DNA of 64,000 nt from Bryobacteraceae bacterium (GTDB lineage Bacteria > Acidobacteriota > Terriglobia > Bryobacterales > Bryobacteraceae). Location: contig JAIEPW010000044.1 in assembly GCA_019748195.1 (NCBI GenBank), positions 1-64,000 on the forward strand, written 5' to 3'. Positions within the stretch are counted from its first letter, which is position 1, and every line of letters begins with the position of its first letter. The translations under genes were made by a program, and so were the position numbers. Below, piece after piece: positions 8,735 to 17,895 of the stretch. The notes beneath the pieces are model-generated. The model worked only from the letters and a program-made list of their open reading frames with translations. It searched no databases and had not been told where the DNA came from.

Positions 8735-10732
8735 GTGAAACGCTACTTGCTGCTTCTGATGGCTGCTGTTGTAGCCGTTCCAGCGCAGGACCTGAAGGGT
8801 CCCGAAAGCGGAAAGCTGAGTTCCGCCCCGTTGTACAAAGCCTCTGGTGAAGGCCGGGAATCCGCGGAAGGAAGAGTGCGAAGTCTGGATGTGAATCAGA
8901 CCGAGCTGCCTGCCTATGAGACGGCGCCGGACGGAACTTCCTATAGTTTTTTCCGGGTTGCCAGTGAGGGCGCGGCCGGGCTGCGGCTGCGATTTGAGAA
9001 CGTTCGCCTGCCGGAAGGCGCGCGTTTCTTCGTTTACGGAATCGATGAAAACGGGCGCGCGACTCAGGTTCGCGGACCCTTTGTGAATGGCGGCCCTCAT
9101 GGAGAGGGCTCGTTCTGGTCCCTGCCGGTGGGCGGGGCGGAAGCAATTATTGAAATTCATGTGAACGGGCCGGGTCTGGAGACGTTGCCCTTCGACTTGC
9201 GCGAAGTCGGGCATTTGGACACGGTGAGCGAGCAGGACCTGGGGCCGGAGCCGGTTGTGGAATCGGGGGGCACGGAAGTGCGCAACTCGATGTGGCGCGG
9301 CGTCCCGATCACGCACGATGTGCGGGGCGGCGTGGCGGTGCTCGAGGGCGACATGATCCTGGGACCCGCCGATGAGCTGGAACCCGCTTCCGAAGAAGCG
9401 ATCAAGAACCGGGCGAAAGACGGCGTCGCGATCGACGGCTCCACCTATCGCTGGCCCGGCGGCCTGATTCCTTACGCCATCAGCTCCACGATGCCGAACC
9501 AGCAGCGGGTAATTGACGCCGTCAACCATTGGAATACGCAACTGGCGGGATACATCCGGCTGACGCCGCGCACCAGCGAATCGGCCTATGTCCTGTTCCA
9601 GACCGGCAGCGGCTGCTCGTCCTATGTGGGACGCATCGGCGGCGCGCAAGCCGTGACGTTGGCGGACGGATGCTCCACCGGCAACGCGATCCATGAGATC
9701 GGGCACGCGGTCGGCCTCTTCCACGAGCACACGCGGGAAGACCGGAACAGCTTCGTCCGGGTGCTGACGGAGAACATCTCTCCCACAGCTTCGTTCAATT
9801 TCGCGCAGCAGATTTCCAACGCCAGCGACATCGGGACCTATGACTACAACTCGGTGATGCACTACCCGGCGTTTGCCTTCTCGGTCAACGGGCTGCCGAC
9901 GATCGAGACCATTCCTCCGGGAATCCCGATCGGCCAGCGGTCCGGCCTGTCGGCGGGCGACATCGCTTCCGTGAAGAAGATCTATGGAGGAACCACTACA
10001 CCTCCGGCTCCCCCGGCCACGGTAAACGTAACGGTGGCGTCCAACCCGGCGGGCATGACGCTGGTGGTGGACGGCGTGAGCGTGGTTGCGCCGCGAACGT
10101 TCGCGTGGGTTCCGGGCTCCACCCATACGCTCTCCGCCCCGAACGTGAGCGGAACCAACTCCAAGACGGTGTTCACGGGCTGGAGCAACGGCGGGGCACA
10201 GACGCACACGTACACCACTCCGTCGAGCAACGCCACGGTGCTGGCGCAGTACTCGGTGCAATACAAAGTTTCGGCCGCGCCCAACGGCACCGGGCGGGTA
10301 ACGCAGACGCCTCTGACGGCGGACGGGTTCTATGCTCTGAATTCCTCGGTGGGCCTCTCGGCGATTCCCGAAGCGGGCTCCTGCTTCGTATCCTGGAGCG
10401 GCGTCACCGCGTCCACCAGCCCGAACTTGAACCTGACCGTCAATCAGCCTTACAGCCTGACGGCGAACTTCCAGACCGGCGCGGTGACACTGTCGGCCAC
10501 CGGCGCCACGGTGACTCATCTCGGCGGGCGCGTCAACATCGGCGTATCGAGCAGCTTCGGATGCGGCTGGACGGCGCGCAGCAACGTGAACTGGATCAGC
10601 GTGAGCCCGGCTTCGGGAAGCGCGACCGGGGTGGTGACTCTGACGGTGGACCGTAATCGTTGGAAAGCCTCGCGGACCGGCGTGGTGACCATCGGAACGC
10701 AGTCGGTGACGGTCACGCAGCTAAGCCGCTGA
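8735..10732 (+). CDS. Secreted astacin-family (M12A) metalloprotease with BACON tail
   Basis: Zinc endopeptidase, 665 residues from GTG 8735, which has AAGGAGAG upstream and begins the signal peptide VKRYLLLLMAAVVAVPAQ. The track's 8663 start adds an implausible leader. After a propeptide-like region of about 230 residues, the astacin domain shows HEIGHAVGLFHEHTREDRN (zinc ligands plus the extended astacin signature) and the Met-turn region NSVMHYPAF. Two repeat-like beta domains follow (GWSNGG, SWSGV), similar to divergent InlB B-repeats. A C-terminal BACON domain follows (WISVSPASGSATGVVTLTV ... VTVTQ), likely for carbohydrate or mucin adhesion. It ends in an intrinsic terminator. Confidence 0.92.
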   Translation: MKRYLLLLMAAVVAVPAQDLKGPESGKLSSAPLYKASGEGRESAEGRVRSLDVNQTELPAYETAPDGTSYSFFRVASEGAAGLRLRFENVRLPEGARFFVYGIDENGRATQVRGPFVNGGPHGEGSFWSLPVGGAEAIIEIHVNGPGLETLPFDLREVGHLDTVSEQDLGPEPVVESGGTEVRNSMWRGVPITHDVRGGVAVLEGDMILGPADELEPASEEAIKNRAKDGVAIDGSTYRWPGGLIPYAISSTMPNQQRVIDAVNHWNTQLAGYIRLTPRTSESAYVLFQTGSGCSSYVGRIGGAQAVTLADGCSTGNAIHEIGHAVGLFHEHTREDRNSFVRVLTENISPTASFNFAQQISNASDIGTYDYNSVMHYPAFAFSVNGLPTIETIPPGIPIGQRSGLSAGDIASVKKIYGGTTTPPAPPATVNVTVASNPAGMTLVVDGVSVVAPRTFAWVPGSTHTLSAPNVSGTNSKTVFTGWSNGGAQTHTYTTPSSNATVLAQYSVQYKVSAAPNGTGRVTQTPLTADGFYALNSSVGLSAIPEAGSCFVSWSGVTASTSPNLNLTVNQPYSLTANFQTGAVTLSATGATVTHLGGRVNIGVSSSFGCGWTARSNVNWISVSPASGSATGVVTLTVDRNRWKASRTGVVTIGTQSVTVTQLSR

Positions 10733-10755
10733 ACAGCAACTCCTCCGGTGCGGCC

Positions 10756-10795
10756 AAGAGCGGGGATGCCCGAAAGGCGTTCCCGCTCTTTCTTC
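10756..10795 (+). terminator. Rho-independent terminator of the astacin gene
   Basis: A 9-bp stem AAGAGCGGG / CCCGCTCTT (10756-10764 and 10782-10790), with an inner GCC-cgaaa-GGC stem, followed by TTTCTTC. It begins 23 bp after the astacin stop and overlaps the end of the convergent EEP gene. Confidence 0.75.
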
Positions 10796-11501
10796 ATGTC
10801 TCGCGCTTGAACCGGAACTCCGCCACCAGCGGCAGGTGATCGGAAGCGATCAGCGTACTCCTGGTCAGGAAGAACGACGCCCGCTCCGCGTCCAGGTGCC
10901 AGTCGAAATAGATGTGATCGAGGTGGAGGACCGGGAACACCGCGGGGTAGGTCCTCAGCCGGTTGAGGTGTACACGCAAGTCGGTCTGGTGAAACTCCGT
11001 GCGCAAGGCCTGCGTTACGGCGCCGCGGGTCCATTCATTGAAATCGCCCAGAACCACCCTGGCTCCGGAAATGTCGATGGCCTTCAGGACGGCCTGATCC
11101 ACCAGCTTCTGCGCCTGGCGGCGGCGTTCCAGGAATGCCGTTCCCAGGTGCAGGTTGAAGATGTGGAGCAGGCGCTTGCCTACCCGCACATCGGTTCTCA
11201 GGCAGCCTCTTTCCTCGAATCCGGGCACTGTCAGGTCATAAAAGAGCGTCTGTTCGAACGGCCGCCGGCTTAAGGTGACATTGCCGTAGCCATGCCCCGC
11301 GTGCTTGCGGGTGGCGCCGAACACGTAGCGGTAATCGAGCTTGCGGGCGATGATCTCGGCCTGCGGTTCCAGGACCTCCTGCAGGCACACGAACTGGGCG
11401 TCGATGGCTCCCAGAATGGCCGCGATGCGCTCCGGGCGGACGCGCCCGTCCAAGCCCCGGCACTTGTGGACGTTGTAGGTCGCGATCCGGAACAGTTTCA
11501 T
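10794..11501 (-). CDS. Endonuclease/exonuclease/phosphatase (EEP) family hydrolase
   Basis: Metal-dependent phosphoesterase of the DNase I / AP-endonuclease-like fold, 235 residues and no signal peptide. The active-site series is complete: TYNVHK (Asn), QEV (metal-binding Glu), GDFNEW (Asp/Asn), LDHIYF (Asp) and SDHLPLVAEF (catalytic Asp-His). It follows the phospholipase D-like gene by 6 bp on the same strand. Such EEP/PLD pairs are common in bacteria and suggest phospholipid or phosphodiester processing, but the substrate is not readable here. Confidence 0.88.
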   Translation of the reverse strand: MKLFRIATYNVHKCRGLDGRVRPERIAAILGAIDAQFVCLQEVLEPQAEIIARKLDYRYVFGATRKHAGHGYGNVTLSRRPFEQTLFYDLTVPGFEERGCLRTDVRVGKRLLHIFNLHLGTAFLERRRQAQKLVDQAVLKAIDISGARVVLGDFNEWTRGAVTQALRTEFHQTDLRVHLNRLRTYPAVFPVLHLDHIYFDWHLDAERASFFLTRSTLIASDHLPLVAEFRFKRET

Positions 11502-11507
11502 GCCCGG

Positions 11508-12947
11508 TCAGACCTGATCTTGAATCAGGGAGGCAAACATTTCCTGGCTGATGCACCAGAGCCCGCGCCGGGACCACTGATCCCGGTCGATCTTGCGGCA
11601 GCGCTGCAGGTCTTCCAGGAAGATCTGGCGGGCCTCCTCGACCAGCCCCGGATCATAGAAGCAATGGCTGGTCTCGTCGTTGAGGGCAAGAGAACGGTTG
11701 TCGAAGTTGGCGCTGCCGATGGTGGCCCAGACGCCGTCCACCACCATGGTTTTCTGGTGCATCATGGTGGGCACGTACTCGTAGACTTCCACGCCGGCGT
11801 CCATCAGCTTGCCGTAAAGCCGGATGCTGTTCTGGCGCGCCCACCAGGTATCGCAGTGATCGCCGGAGAGCATCAGCTTGACATCCACTCCGCGGCGCGT
11901 GGCCTCGCCCAGCATTTCGATGACGGGGCGGGAAGGGATGAAGTAGGGGTTGGCGATGAACAGGTACTTGCGGGCGCAGTTCAGCGCGAGCATGTACATG
12001 GTTCCGGCGGCGGCCGCGCCGCCGGCGGGCGAGCTCAAAATGGTCTGCACGGCCACTTCGCCGGTGGAGATCGGAACCGGGAAAAAGGCGGACCCGGTGA
12101 CCAGCTCCCCGGTGTTCACCAGCCAGTTCTGGGCGAATCCGGTCTGCAGATGCTGCGCCGCCGGACCCTCCACGCGGATCATGACGTCGCGCCATTCCTT
12201 GCTATTGCGCGCGCGGCCGAGCCATTGATCGGCGATGCCGGCGCCTCCCGAGAACGCCACCCGTCCGTCGATGATGATGGACTTGCGGTGCAGCCGGAAA
12301 TTGGCGCGAATCAGGGTGTACCAGCGGATGGGCCGGAACCAGGCGAGCTGGCAGCCGCCCGCCTCCAGGATTTTCAGGTTCTCCTCGCCGATGGTGGAGG
12401 AGCCGATGGCGTCCACCAGCAGCTTGACGGGAACGCCCTCGCGCGCCTTCAAGCTCAACGCCTCGGCGAAGCGATGTCCCACGGCGCCCGACCAGAAGAT
12501 GTACATCTCCATGGTCACGGAGGATTTCGCGCTTTCGATCGCCTCCAGGATGGCGGGATAGAACTCGTCTCCGTTGTTGAAGATCTTCACACTGTTACCG
12601 GGGACGAAGGGCATTCCCGTAAGCCCGGTCATGGTGATCAGGAACTCGGGGGAATCGGCGGCGAAGTCGTGATCCAGGCCGGCCTCGGCCGGATGAAATC
12701 TGGGCTGGGTAAGGGCGAAGATGAAAGCCGCGAATCCGGTGGCGATGCCGGCAATCCAGCGGCCGAAGATCAGCAGCAGAATGGTGAGGGCGGCCCAGGC
12801 CCACCAGGTCCGGATGGAATAGCGCATCCGGTCCCAAGCATCCAGCATGCGCCGCCGCTTGGAAGCGGGAGGCTTGCGGGGGGCCAGGCGGTAAAGTTGG
12901 TGCCGCGGGACGCGCGGCTTCAACCAGCGTCTGGACTCACTTGGCAT
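11508..12947 (-). CDS. Cardiolipin synthase-like phospholipase D family protein
   Basis: PLD-superfamily phosphatidyltransferase, 479 residues. A basic N-terminus is followed by two close membrane segments (WAWAALTILLLIFG and WIAGIATGFAAFIFAL). Two HKD motifs follow: HRKSIIIDGRVAFSGG (about residue 220) and HQKTMVVDGVWATIGSANFDNRS (about 405), both with His, Lys and Asp intact, which is the arrangement of bacterial Cls enzymes joining two phosphatidylglycerols into cardiolipin. ATG 12947 (MPSESRRW) with GAGGG upstream is preferred over 12989. It is upstream of and likely co-transcribed with the EEP gene, and divergent from the PQQ propeller gene. Confidence 0.88.
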   Translation of the reverse strand: MPSESRRWLKPRVPRHQLYRLAPRKPPASKRRRMLDAWDRMRYSIRTWWAWAALTILLLIFGRWIAGIATGFAAFIFALTQPRFHPAEAGLDHDFAADSPEFLITMTGLTGMPFVPGNSVKIFNNGDEFYPAILEAIESAKSSVTMEMYIFWSGAVGHRFAEALSLKAREGVPVKLLVDAIGSSTIGEENLKILEAGGCQLAWFRPIRWYTLIRANFRLHRKSIIIDGRVAFSGGAGIADQWLGRARNSKEWRDVMIRVEGPAAQHLQTGFAQNWLVNTGELVTGSAFFPVPISTGEVAVQTILSSPAGGAAAAGTMYMLALNCARKYLFIANPYFIPSRPVIEMLGEATRRGVDVKLMLSGDHCDTWWARQNSIRLYGKLMDAGVEVYEYVPTMMHQKTMVVDGVWATIGSANFDNRSLALNDETSHCFYDPGLVEEARQIFLEDLQRCRKIDRDQWSRRGLWCISQEMFASLIQDQV

Positions 12948-13066
12948 GCGCGGCCCTCGCAAGCCGCTTCCGATCCTGGAGGACCCCATCCATCCCGATC
13001 GTAGCGGATTTACTCACGGCCCGGTGTGCAGTGAAGGGGGTACGGGTTTCGCCATACTGGAAGGAT

Positions 13067-14509
13067 ATGCCTCAACGACCGTGGTATCGAGGAACGTTCG
13101 GGATGTTTCTCATCGGGGTCCTGCTGCTGGCCGGTGGACTGTACACAGCGATCCAGTTGGGATTCGTCCGCTACGAGATGACGGGCGGCGCCCTGATCCC
13201 TTCGTTCCAAGTAGGCAGCGAGGATGCGCACTACGAAAGGATCGAACGGGCGCGCGCGGAGCAGGCGAAGTCCGCGCCTCCGGCTCCCGTGGAGACAGCC
13301 GCGGCCGCCGCGCCCGTGGCAAACGCCGCGCCGGTAGCCACAGCCGCGGCGGCTTCCTATCCGGCGCCCTACTGGTTCGACTATCGCGGACCGGGGAGGG
13401 ACGGCGTCTATTCCGAGACTCCCATCCTGACGCAATGGCCAGCCGGCGGCCTGGCGCAGGTTTGGAGAACGCCGGTGGGCGGCGGGCATGCCTCGATGAC
13501 GGTCGCCAACGGGAAGGTGTTCACCATCGAGCAGCGGCGGAATCAGGAAGTAGTGGCGGCATACGATCTCGCCACGGGGCGAGAGCTATGGGCCAATTCC
13601 TGGAACGCCCGCTTTTCCGAGTCCATGGGCGGAGACGGTCCGCGGGCGACTCCGGTATGGAACTCGGGCCGCGTGTACGCGCTGGGCGGAGCCGGTGACC
13701 TGTACGCGATCGATGCGGCGAATGGAAAGACGGTGTGGTTCCGCAACGTGCTGACGGACGCGGGCGCGCCGAATCTGCAGTGGGGGACGTCGGCCACGCC
13801 GCTGATTCTGGAGGATCGCGTGATCGCGGTGTCGGGCAGAAGCGTGCTGGCGTACGCGAAGGGGGACGGCGCCATTCTCTGGAAATCGCAGGAGGACGGG
13901 GGCGCTTATGCGGCGCCGGTGCCGGCGACGCTGGCGGGCGTGCGGCAGGTGGTCGCCACCATGGCCAAGCGCGTGATCGGCGTGAATCCCGCGGACGGCA
14001 AGCTGCTTTGGGAGTTCCCCTGGGTGACCGAATATGACGTGAACAGCGCGGAGCCGTTGCTGGTGAGCGAGAACCGGTTTGTGATTTCGTCGGGCTACGA
14101 TCATGGCGCGGCTCTGGTGGAGGTCGCCCGCGGCGGATCCGGGCTGGAGGCCAAGCAGATCTGGTTTTCGAAAGCCATGAAGGCGAAGTTCAACGCTCCG
14201 GTGTTTCATCAGGGGCATGTGTACGGCCTGGATGAGGGCATCCTGGCGTGCATGGACGCGGAAACGGGCAAGCGCAAATGGAAGGGCGGACGGTACGGAT
14301 ACGGGCAGGTGCTGCTGGCGTCGGGACATCTGGTGATCGTCACCGAGGATGGGCGCGTGGCGCTGGTGAAGGCGACCCCGGAATCGCACCAGGAGGTGGC
14401 CTCGTTCCAGGCGTTGGACGGCAAAACCTGGAACAACCCGGCGCTCGCGCACGGCAAGCTGTTGGTGCGGAATCAGACGGAGCTGGCTTGTTACCGCATC
14501 GCGCCCTGA
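13067..14509 (+). CDS. Membrane-anchored PQQ-type beta-propeller protein
   Basis: 480 residues from ATG 13067 with AAGGAT upstream; the track's 12941 start overlaps the divergent PLD gene and is rejected. A single N-terminal membrane segment (FGMFLIGVLLLAGGLYTAIQLGFV) and an Ala/Pro/Val-rich linker of about 60 residues precede a propeller with repeats such as AYDLATGRELWAN, AIDAANGKTVWF and GVNPADGKLLWEF, the hallmark of BamB/PQQ dehydrogenase-like folds. Catalytic PQQ-enzyme residues are not evident, so a scaffolding or sensing role is more likely. The downstream glycosidase gene overlaps its 3' end, implying coupling. Confidence 0.85.
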   Translation: MPQRPWYRGTFGMFLIGVLLLAGGLYTAIQLGFVRYEMTGGALIPSFQVGSEDAHYERIERARAEQAKSAPPAPVETAAAAAPVANAAPVATAAAASYPAPYWFDYRGPGRDGVYSETPILTQWPAGGLAQVWRTPVGGGHASMTVANGKVFTIEQRRNQEVVAAYDLATGRELWANSWNARFSESMGGDGPRATPVWNSGRVYALGGAGDLYAIDAANGKTVWFRNVLTDAGAPNLQWGTSATPLILEDRVIAVSGRSVLAYAKGDGAILWKSQEDGGAYAAPVPATLAGVRQVVATMAKRVIGVNPADGKLLWEFPWVTEYDVNSAEPLLVSENRFVISSGYDHGAALVEVARGGSGLEAKQIWFSKAMKAKFNAPVFHQGHVYGLDEGILACMDAETGKRKWKGGRYGYGQVLLASGHLVIVTEDGRVALVKATPESHQEVASFQALDGKTWNNPALAHGKLLVRNQTELACYRIAP

Positions 14510-15642
14510 TCGCGCTGCTGGCGTGCGGCTCGATCGCGGCGCAGGATCTCGCGCCCTTCGATCGCAGCGAGCCTGTCGCGCCGGGCATCGTGTATCGCGA
14601 ACGGCGGTTCTACCGCGGCGAACTGGGGCCGTTCACGATGCAGATTCTGATGATCGATCCTCGCGAGCCCAGCGTGAACCTGTTGCCCGTCCGGGCTCTG
14701 GATCGCGCGATTGGGAGGGAGCGAACGACCGCCATGGCGGAGCGGTACGGGGCGATCGCGGCGATCAACGGGGGGTTCTTTGTCACGCGAGGGGTGTTTC
14801 TGGGTTCGTCAGCATACCCCTATGCGCTGGAGGGGCAAGTGGTGAGCGGCGGTCCGAGCCGCGCCGCGCTCCTGTTCTGCGAGGAGAAGAAGTTCGTGGA
14901 GGACCTGCGGATCGCCACCGTGAACTTCCAGGGAGCGGTGCGCATGAATGGCGAAAGCTGGCCGCTGCGGGGCGTGAATCAGGAGCGCGCGGAAGGCTCC
15001 CTGATGTTGTACACGGCGCGGATGGGCCCGAGCACGCTGACGGCGGGCGACGGGTACGAAGTGGCGGTGAACGAATCGGGCCGGGTGGTGGAGACCGGCG
15101 CTTCCGATCTCGCGATCCCGCCCGGCGGCAGCGTGATCTCAGGAAGCGGGCCGGCCGCGATCTGGCTGCGCCGCAACGTCCGGCGCTCCAAGCGGGTACG
15201 GGTACAGGCGGCGCTCCGGCAGAAGCCGGAGACCTGCCGGGCGACGGATGTTCTGGGCGCGGGTCCCCGGCTGGTGGAGGCAGGCAAGGTGGTGGCGCCG
15301 GCGAATCCGCGGCATCCGCGCACGGCGGCGGCCCGGAAAGCCGACGGGACGCTGCTGCTGGTGACGCTCGACGGCAGGCAGAAGATCAGCATCGGGATGA
15401 CGCTGGCGGAGCTCGCCGAAGAACTGGTATCGATGGGGGCGATGGAAGCGATCAACCTGGACGGCGGGGGCTCGACCACTATGGTGGTAAAGGGCCGCGT
15501 GCGCAATTCGCCGTCGGACGGCGCCGAGCGCCCGGTGGGCGACGCGGTGCTGGTGTTCAGCGCTCCGGATCGCGAGAGCGCGCAAAGGATACAGGGCTCG
15601 GTGCGGGCGCGGGAGGAAGCGGAGAAGAGCTTGCGGCGGTGA
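14488..15642 (+). CDS. Secreted phosphodiester glycosidase (NAGPA-domain) protein
   Basis: Member of the phosphodiester glycosidase / uncovering-enzyme family, which hydrolyses sugar-phosphodiester bonds; 384 residues. The family motifs are present: AAINGGFF, the RTAAARKADGTLLLVTLDGR strand and INLDGGGSTTMVV. The start is inferred. TTG 14488 opens a signal peptide (LPHRALIALLACGSIAAQ) and overlaps the propeller gene by 22 bp; the 14248 start in the track lies deep inside that gene. The substrate may be a cell-wall or exopolysaccharide phosphodiester. The stop codon abuts the convergent VOC gene's stop (TGATCA). Confidence 0.85.
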   Translation: MLPHRALIALLACGSIAAQDLAPFDRSEPVAPGIVYRERRFYRGELGPFTMQILMIDPREPSVNLLPVRALDRAIGRERTTAMAERYGAIAAINGGFFVTRGVFLGSSAYPYALEGQVVSGGPSRAALLFCEEKKFVEDLRIATVNFQGAVRMNGESWPLRGVNQERAEGSLMLYTARMGPSTLTAGDGYEVAVNESGRVVETGASDLAIPPGGSVISGSGPAAIWLRRNVRRSKRVRVQAALRQKPETCRATDVLGAGPRLVEAGKVVAPANPRHPRTAAARKADGTLLLVTLDGRQKISIGMTLAELAEELVSMGAMEAINLDGGGSTTMVVKGRVRNSPSDGAERPVGDAVLVFSAPDRESAQRIQGSVRAREEAEKSLRR

Positions 15643-16545
15643 TCACGGCCTCGCGGTGTTGTCCTCCAGCACTTCGATCCTGACGAGATCGGGACCTTCG
15701 AGGAACGCATACTTCAGCTTCCCGCCGGCGATGGAGCGTGGCTCGGCGAGCACCTTCACGCCCGCCGCGCGCAATCGATCCAGTGTCTGATCGAGATTCT
15801 CCACGGCGAAGCCAAGGTGATCCAGCGCGTGACCCTGGCTGGATTCGATGGCCGTGCGTCCTTTCCAGACATCGGGGAAGGCGGCCTTGGCGTTGCCGAC
15901 GGGGTAGATGATCAGGTTCACGTCGTCGATCATCATGGAGACGGCGGGAGCGGTCTGGCGTCCGCAGCGGTGGCGGATTTCGCGGGAGATGGGCCCGGAG
16001 CCGCGGCGTTTCAGGCCGAAGTGCTTCATGTACCACTCGGCGGCGGCGATCGGGTCTTCGCTGAGCAGGTGGACGTGCCCGAAGCGGAAGTTGCCGGCGG
16101 CGGTGGTGTTGAGCTCGGTGAGTGCATGGTCCGGTCCGTCGATGTAGGCGAAGAGAAAGCGCCCGTTGCCGCCCTTGCCGTCGCACTGATCGCTGAGGTC
16201 GGTGAGCGGAGTGAAAAACTTCGTGCCCCTGTCAAGTTGCTTCTGATAGGTGTCCTTCATATCGGCGCCGCCGCCCCAGCCGATGTGCCAGATGCCGGAG
16301 GTAATCTCCCACTTGGGCGGCGTCGCGACCTTGGTGAACAGCAGCCAGACGTTGTTGGCGAATACGCCGTCCATCAGGCCGGCGAAGCTGCGCTTCCCGG
16401 CTTCGAGGCGGGAGGTGTAGAAATCGATGGCGGCGGCGGGGTCGGTGGAGTTGAGGTGGACGTGGTGGAATCGCGCCGGGGGCTGGTCCTGCGCTCCGGC
16501 GAGGAGGGGCAGCAGCGCAAGGGCCATGCGGCAAAGGTGAGGCAT
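15643..16545 (-). CDS. Exported VOC (glyoxalase/dioxygenase fold) protein
   Basis: 300 residues with a short signal peptide (MALALLPLLAGAQ, from a possible internal ATG at 16527). It has two consecutive vicinal-oxygen-chelate domains, the first beginning FHHVHLNSTDPAAAIDFYTSRL, the second GHVHLLSEDPIAAAEWYMKHFGL and ending DHLGFAVENLDQTLDRLRAAG. Histidines at strand starts and a C-terminal glutamate (IEVLE) are compatible with a bound divalent metal. VOC proteins include glyoxalases, epimerases and extradiol dioxygenases; the reaction cannot be assigned. Export is unusual for the fold but common in Acidobacteriota paralogues. Confidence 0.8.
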   Translation of the reverse strand: MPHLCRMALALLPLLAGAQDQPPARFHHVHLNSTDPAAAIDFYTSRLEAGKRSFAGLMDGVFANNVWLLFTKVATPPKWEITSGIWHIGWGGGADMKDTYQKQLDRGTKFFTPLTDLSDQCDGKGGNGRFLFAYIDGPDHALTELNTTAAGNFRFGHVHLLSEDPIAAAEWYMKHFGLKRRGSGPISREIRHRCGRQTAPAVSMMIDDVNLIIYPVGNAKAAFPDVWKGRTAIESSQGHALDHLGFAVENLDQTLDRLRAAGVKVLAEPRSIAGGKLKYAFLEGPDLVRIEVLEDNTARP

Positions 16546-16633
16546 AAAGGGATTATAGGCCGAGGCGGTCCGGGGTCTTCCGGCTCGGAACTTCGGCGGG
16601 GCTCCGGAAGCGAGAGCGACAGCAGGCCATCAG

Positions 16634-17878
16634 TCAATGCGCCTCCCGAACAGCCATTCGTCCGTTAACAACGATGGGCCCACTGAGCGTCCGCAGGAAG
16701 GCCGCGATCTGGCGCAGTTCGCGGGCGTTCATCCGAAGGGGCCGCAGTTCGCTCCGGCCGGCGGCCTCGGCGGGAGCGCGGTTGTAGTGATCGAGCACAG
16801 CGTCCAGGGTCGCCAACTGCCCAGCGTTCATGTACGGGGCGCGCTCTGCTACGTTTCTTAGCGAAGGCACTTTGTAGGCGCCAAGCGCATGGTCTCCGGC
16901 CATCATGAACTCTAGCTCGGGGCATCGCCTGGGGGCGTCGCTCCACTGGCTGCGGCAATTGAATTCATCACGCAGGACCGCGGTCGCTCCGGCTAACCGG
17001 CCCTGGTCCATGGTCGCTCCCGGCCGGGCGGGCACGCCGGTATTGTGGAACTCGTTGTTGGTGAAGAGCGGACCATTATGGCACTGCGTGCAGTTCGCCG
17101 GGCCAAGGAACAGGCGGAGGCCGGCGATTTCCTCCTTGGTGAGGATGCCGCGGCCGGAATGTCCGGCGGATACAACGGATACGTATCTGTCGAAGCGCGA
17201 CGGCCCGAACTCGATGCGGCGCTCGTAGGCGGCGATCGCTTTTCCGATGTTGACGAACACTCGTGTGACATCCGTGCGCTGGGTGTCGCTTAGTTTCGCC
17301 CAGGCGGCACGGGCGGGTTCGTCGCCGAGCGGACCCGCCGACGGCGGCACGGCGGAGAGGTCGGGCAGCGGTCCGAACAGCGTTTCATACTCGGCGCGAT
17401 AGTGCGCGGCGATAGCGTGCGCGTATAGTGCTCGCGTGCCTCCGTGCTCCACTTCGCTCTCCAGTGGTCCAAGCGCCTGCGCCCACTGGCTGTCCTTGCG
17501 TCCGTCCCAAAACAGAAACGGGGCGTGCGCGGTCGCCGCTATCGGCATGGTTCGCCGGGATGTCACACCCACGCCCCGGCCAAGCGGGATGCTGTCCTGG
17601 AAGGTACGGTCTGGCTGGTGACACGTGGCGCATGCGACAGCGCTGTTGGCGCTCAACCGCGTGTCAAAGAACAGCCGCTCGCCTAGAGCCGCCGCCCCGC
17701 GATGGCCGGCCACCGCATTCGTCGGATCCGAGGGGATTGGCTCCAGTTCCTCGAGTGAAAGAGACTGTAGCGTCGCAAGTTCCGCTTGTGACCACCGGTC
17801 CGGCGCGGAGTCCGCCCCGGTGAGGAAGGCTGATACCGCAACCAGCGTGGCGCGGATCAGGATGCGATTCTGGGTCAT
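16634..17878 (-). CDS. Periplasmic di-heme cytochrome c peroxidase (CcpA/MauG-like)
   Basis: 414 residues from ATG 17878 (MTQNRILIRATLVAVSAFL, signal peptide); the track's extension to 17965 overlaps the upstream gene. Two c-type heme sites are present: CATCH (about residue 100) and CTQCH (about 275), each in the usual peroxidase context (ERLFFDTRLSANSAVACATC, NCTQCHNGPLFTNNEFHNTG). Members reduce hydrogen peroxide or oxidise protein or copper-peptide substrates (MauG, MbnH). It follows the FixH/YtkA-like gene by 17 bp, so the two are probably an operon for periplasmic redox or metal handling. Confidence 0.88.
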   Translation of the reverse strand: MTQNRILIRATLVAVSAFLTGADSAPDRWSQAELATLQSLSLEELEPIPSDPTNAVAGHRGAAALGERLFFDTRLSANSAVACATCHQPDRTFQDSIPLGRGVGVTSRRTMPIAATAHAPFLFWDGRKDSQWAQALGPLESEVEHGGTRALYAHAIAAHYRAEYETLFGPLPDLSAVPPSAGPLGDEPARAAWAKLSDTQRTDVTRVFVNIGKAIAAYERRIEFGPSRFDRYVSVVSAGHSGRGILTKEEIAGLRLFLGPANCTQCHNGPLFTNNEFHNTGVPARPGATMDQGRLAGATAVLRDEFNCRSQWSDAPRRCPELEFMMAGDHALGAYKVPSLRNVAERAPYMNAGQLATLDAVLDHYNRAPAEAAGRSELRPLRMNARELRQIAAFLRTLSGPIVVNGRMAVREAH

Positions 17879-17895
17879 GCGATGGCTCTGATCTA

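Noticed and set aside
8675-10519. 614-residue minus-strand ORF
   Set aside because: Antisense to the astacin gene, whose zinc and Met-turn motifs are intact; the shadow is Arg/His-rich.
11292-13004. 570-residue plus-strand ORF
   Set aside because: Antisense to the PLD and EEP genes, both with full catalytic motifs.
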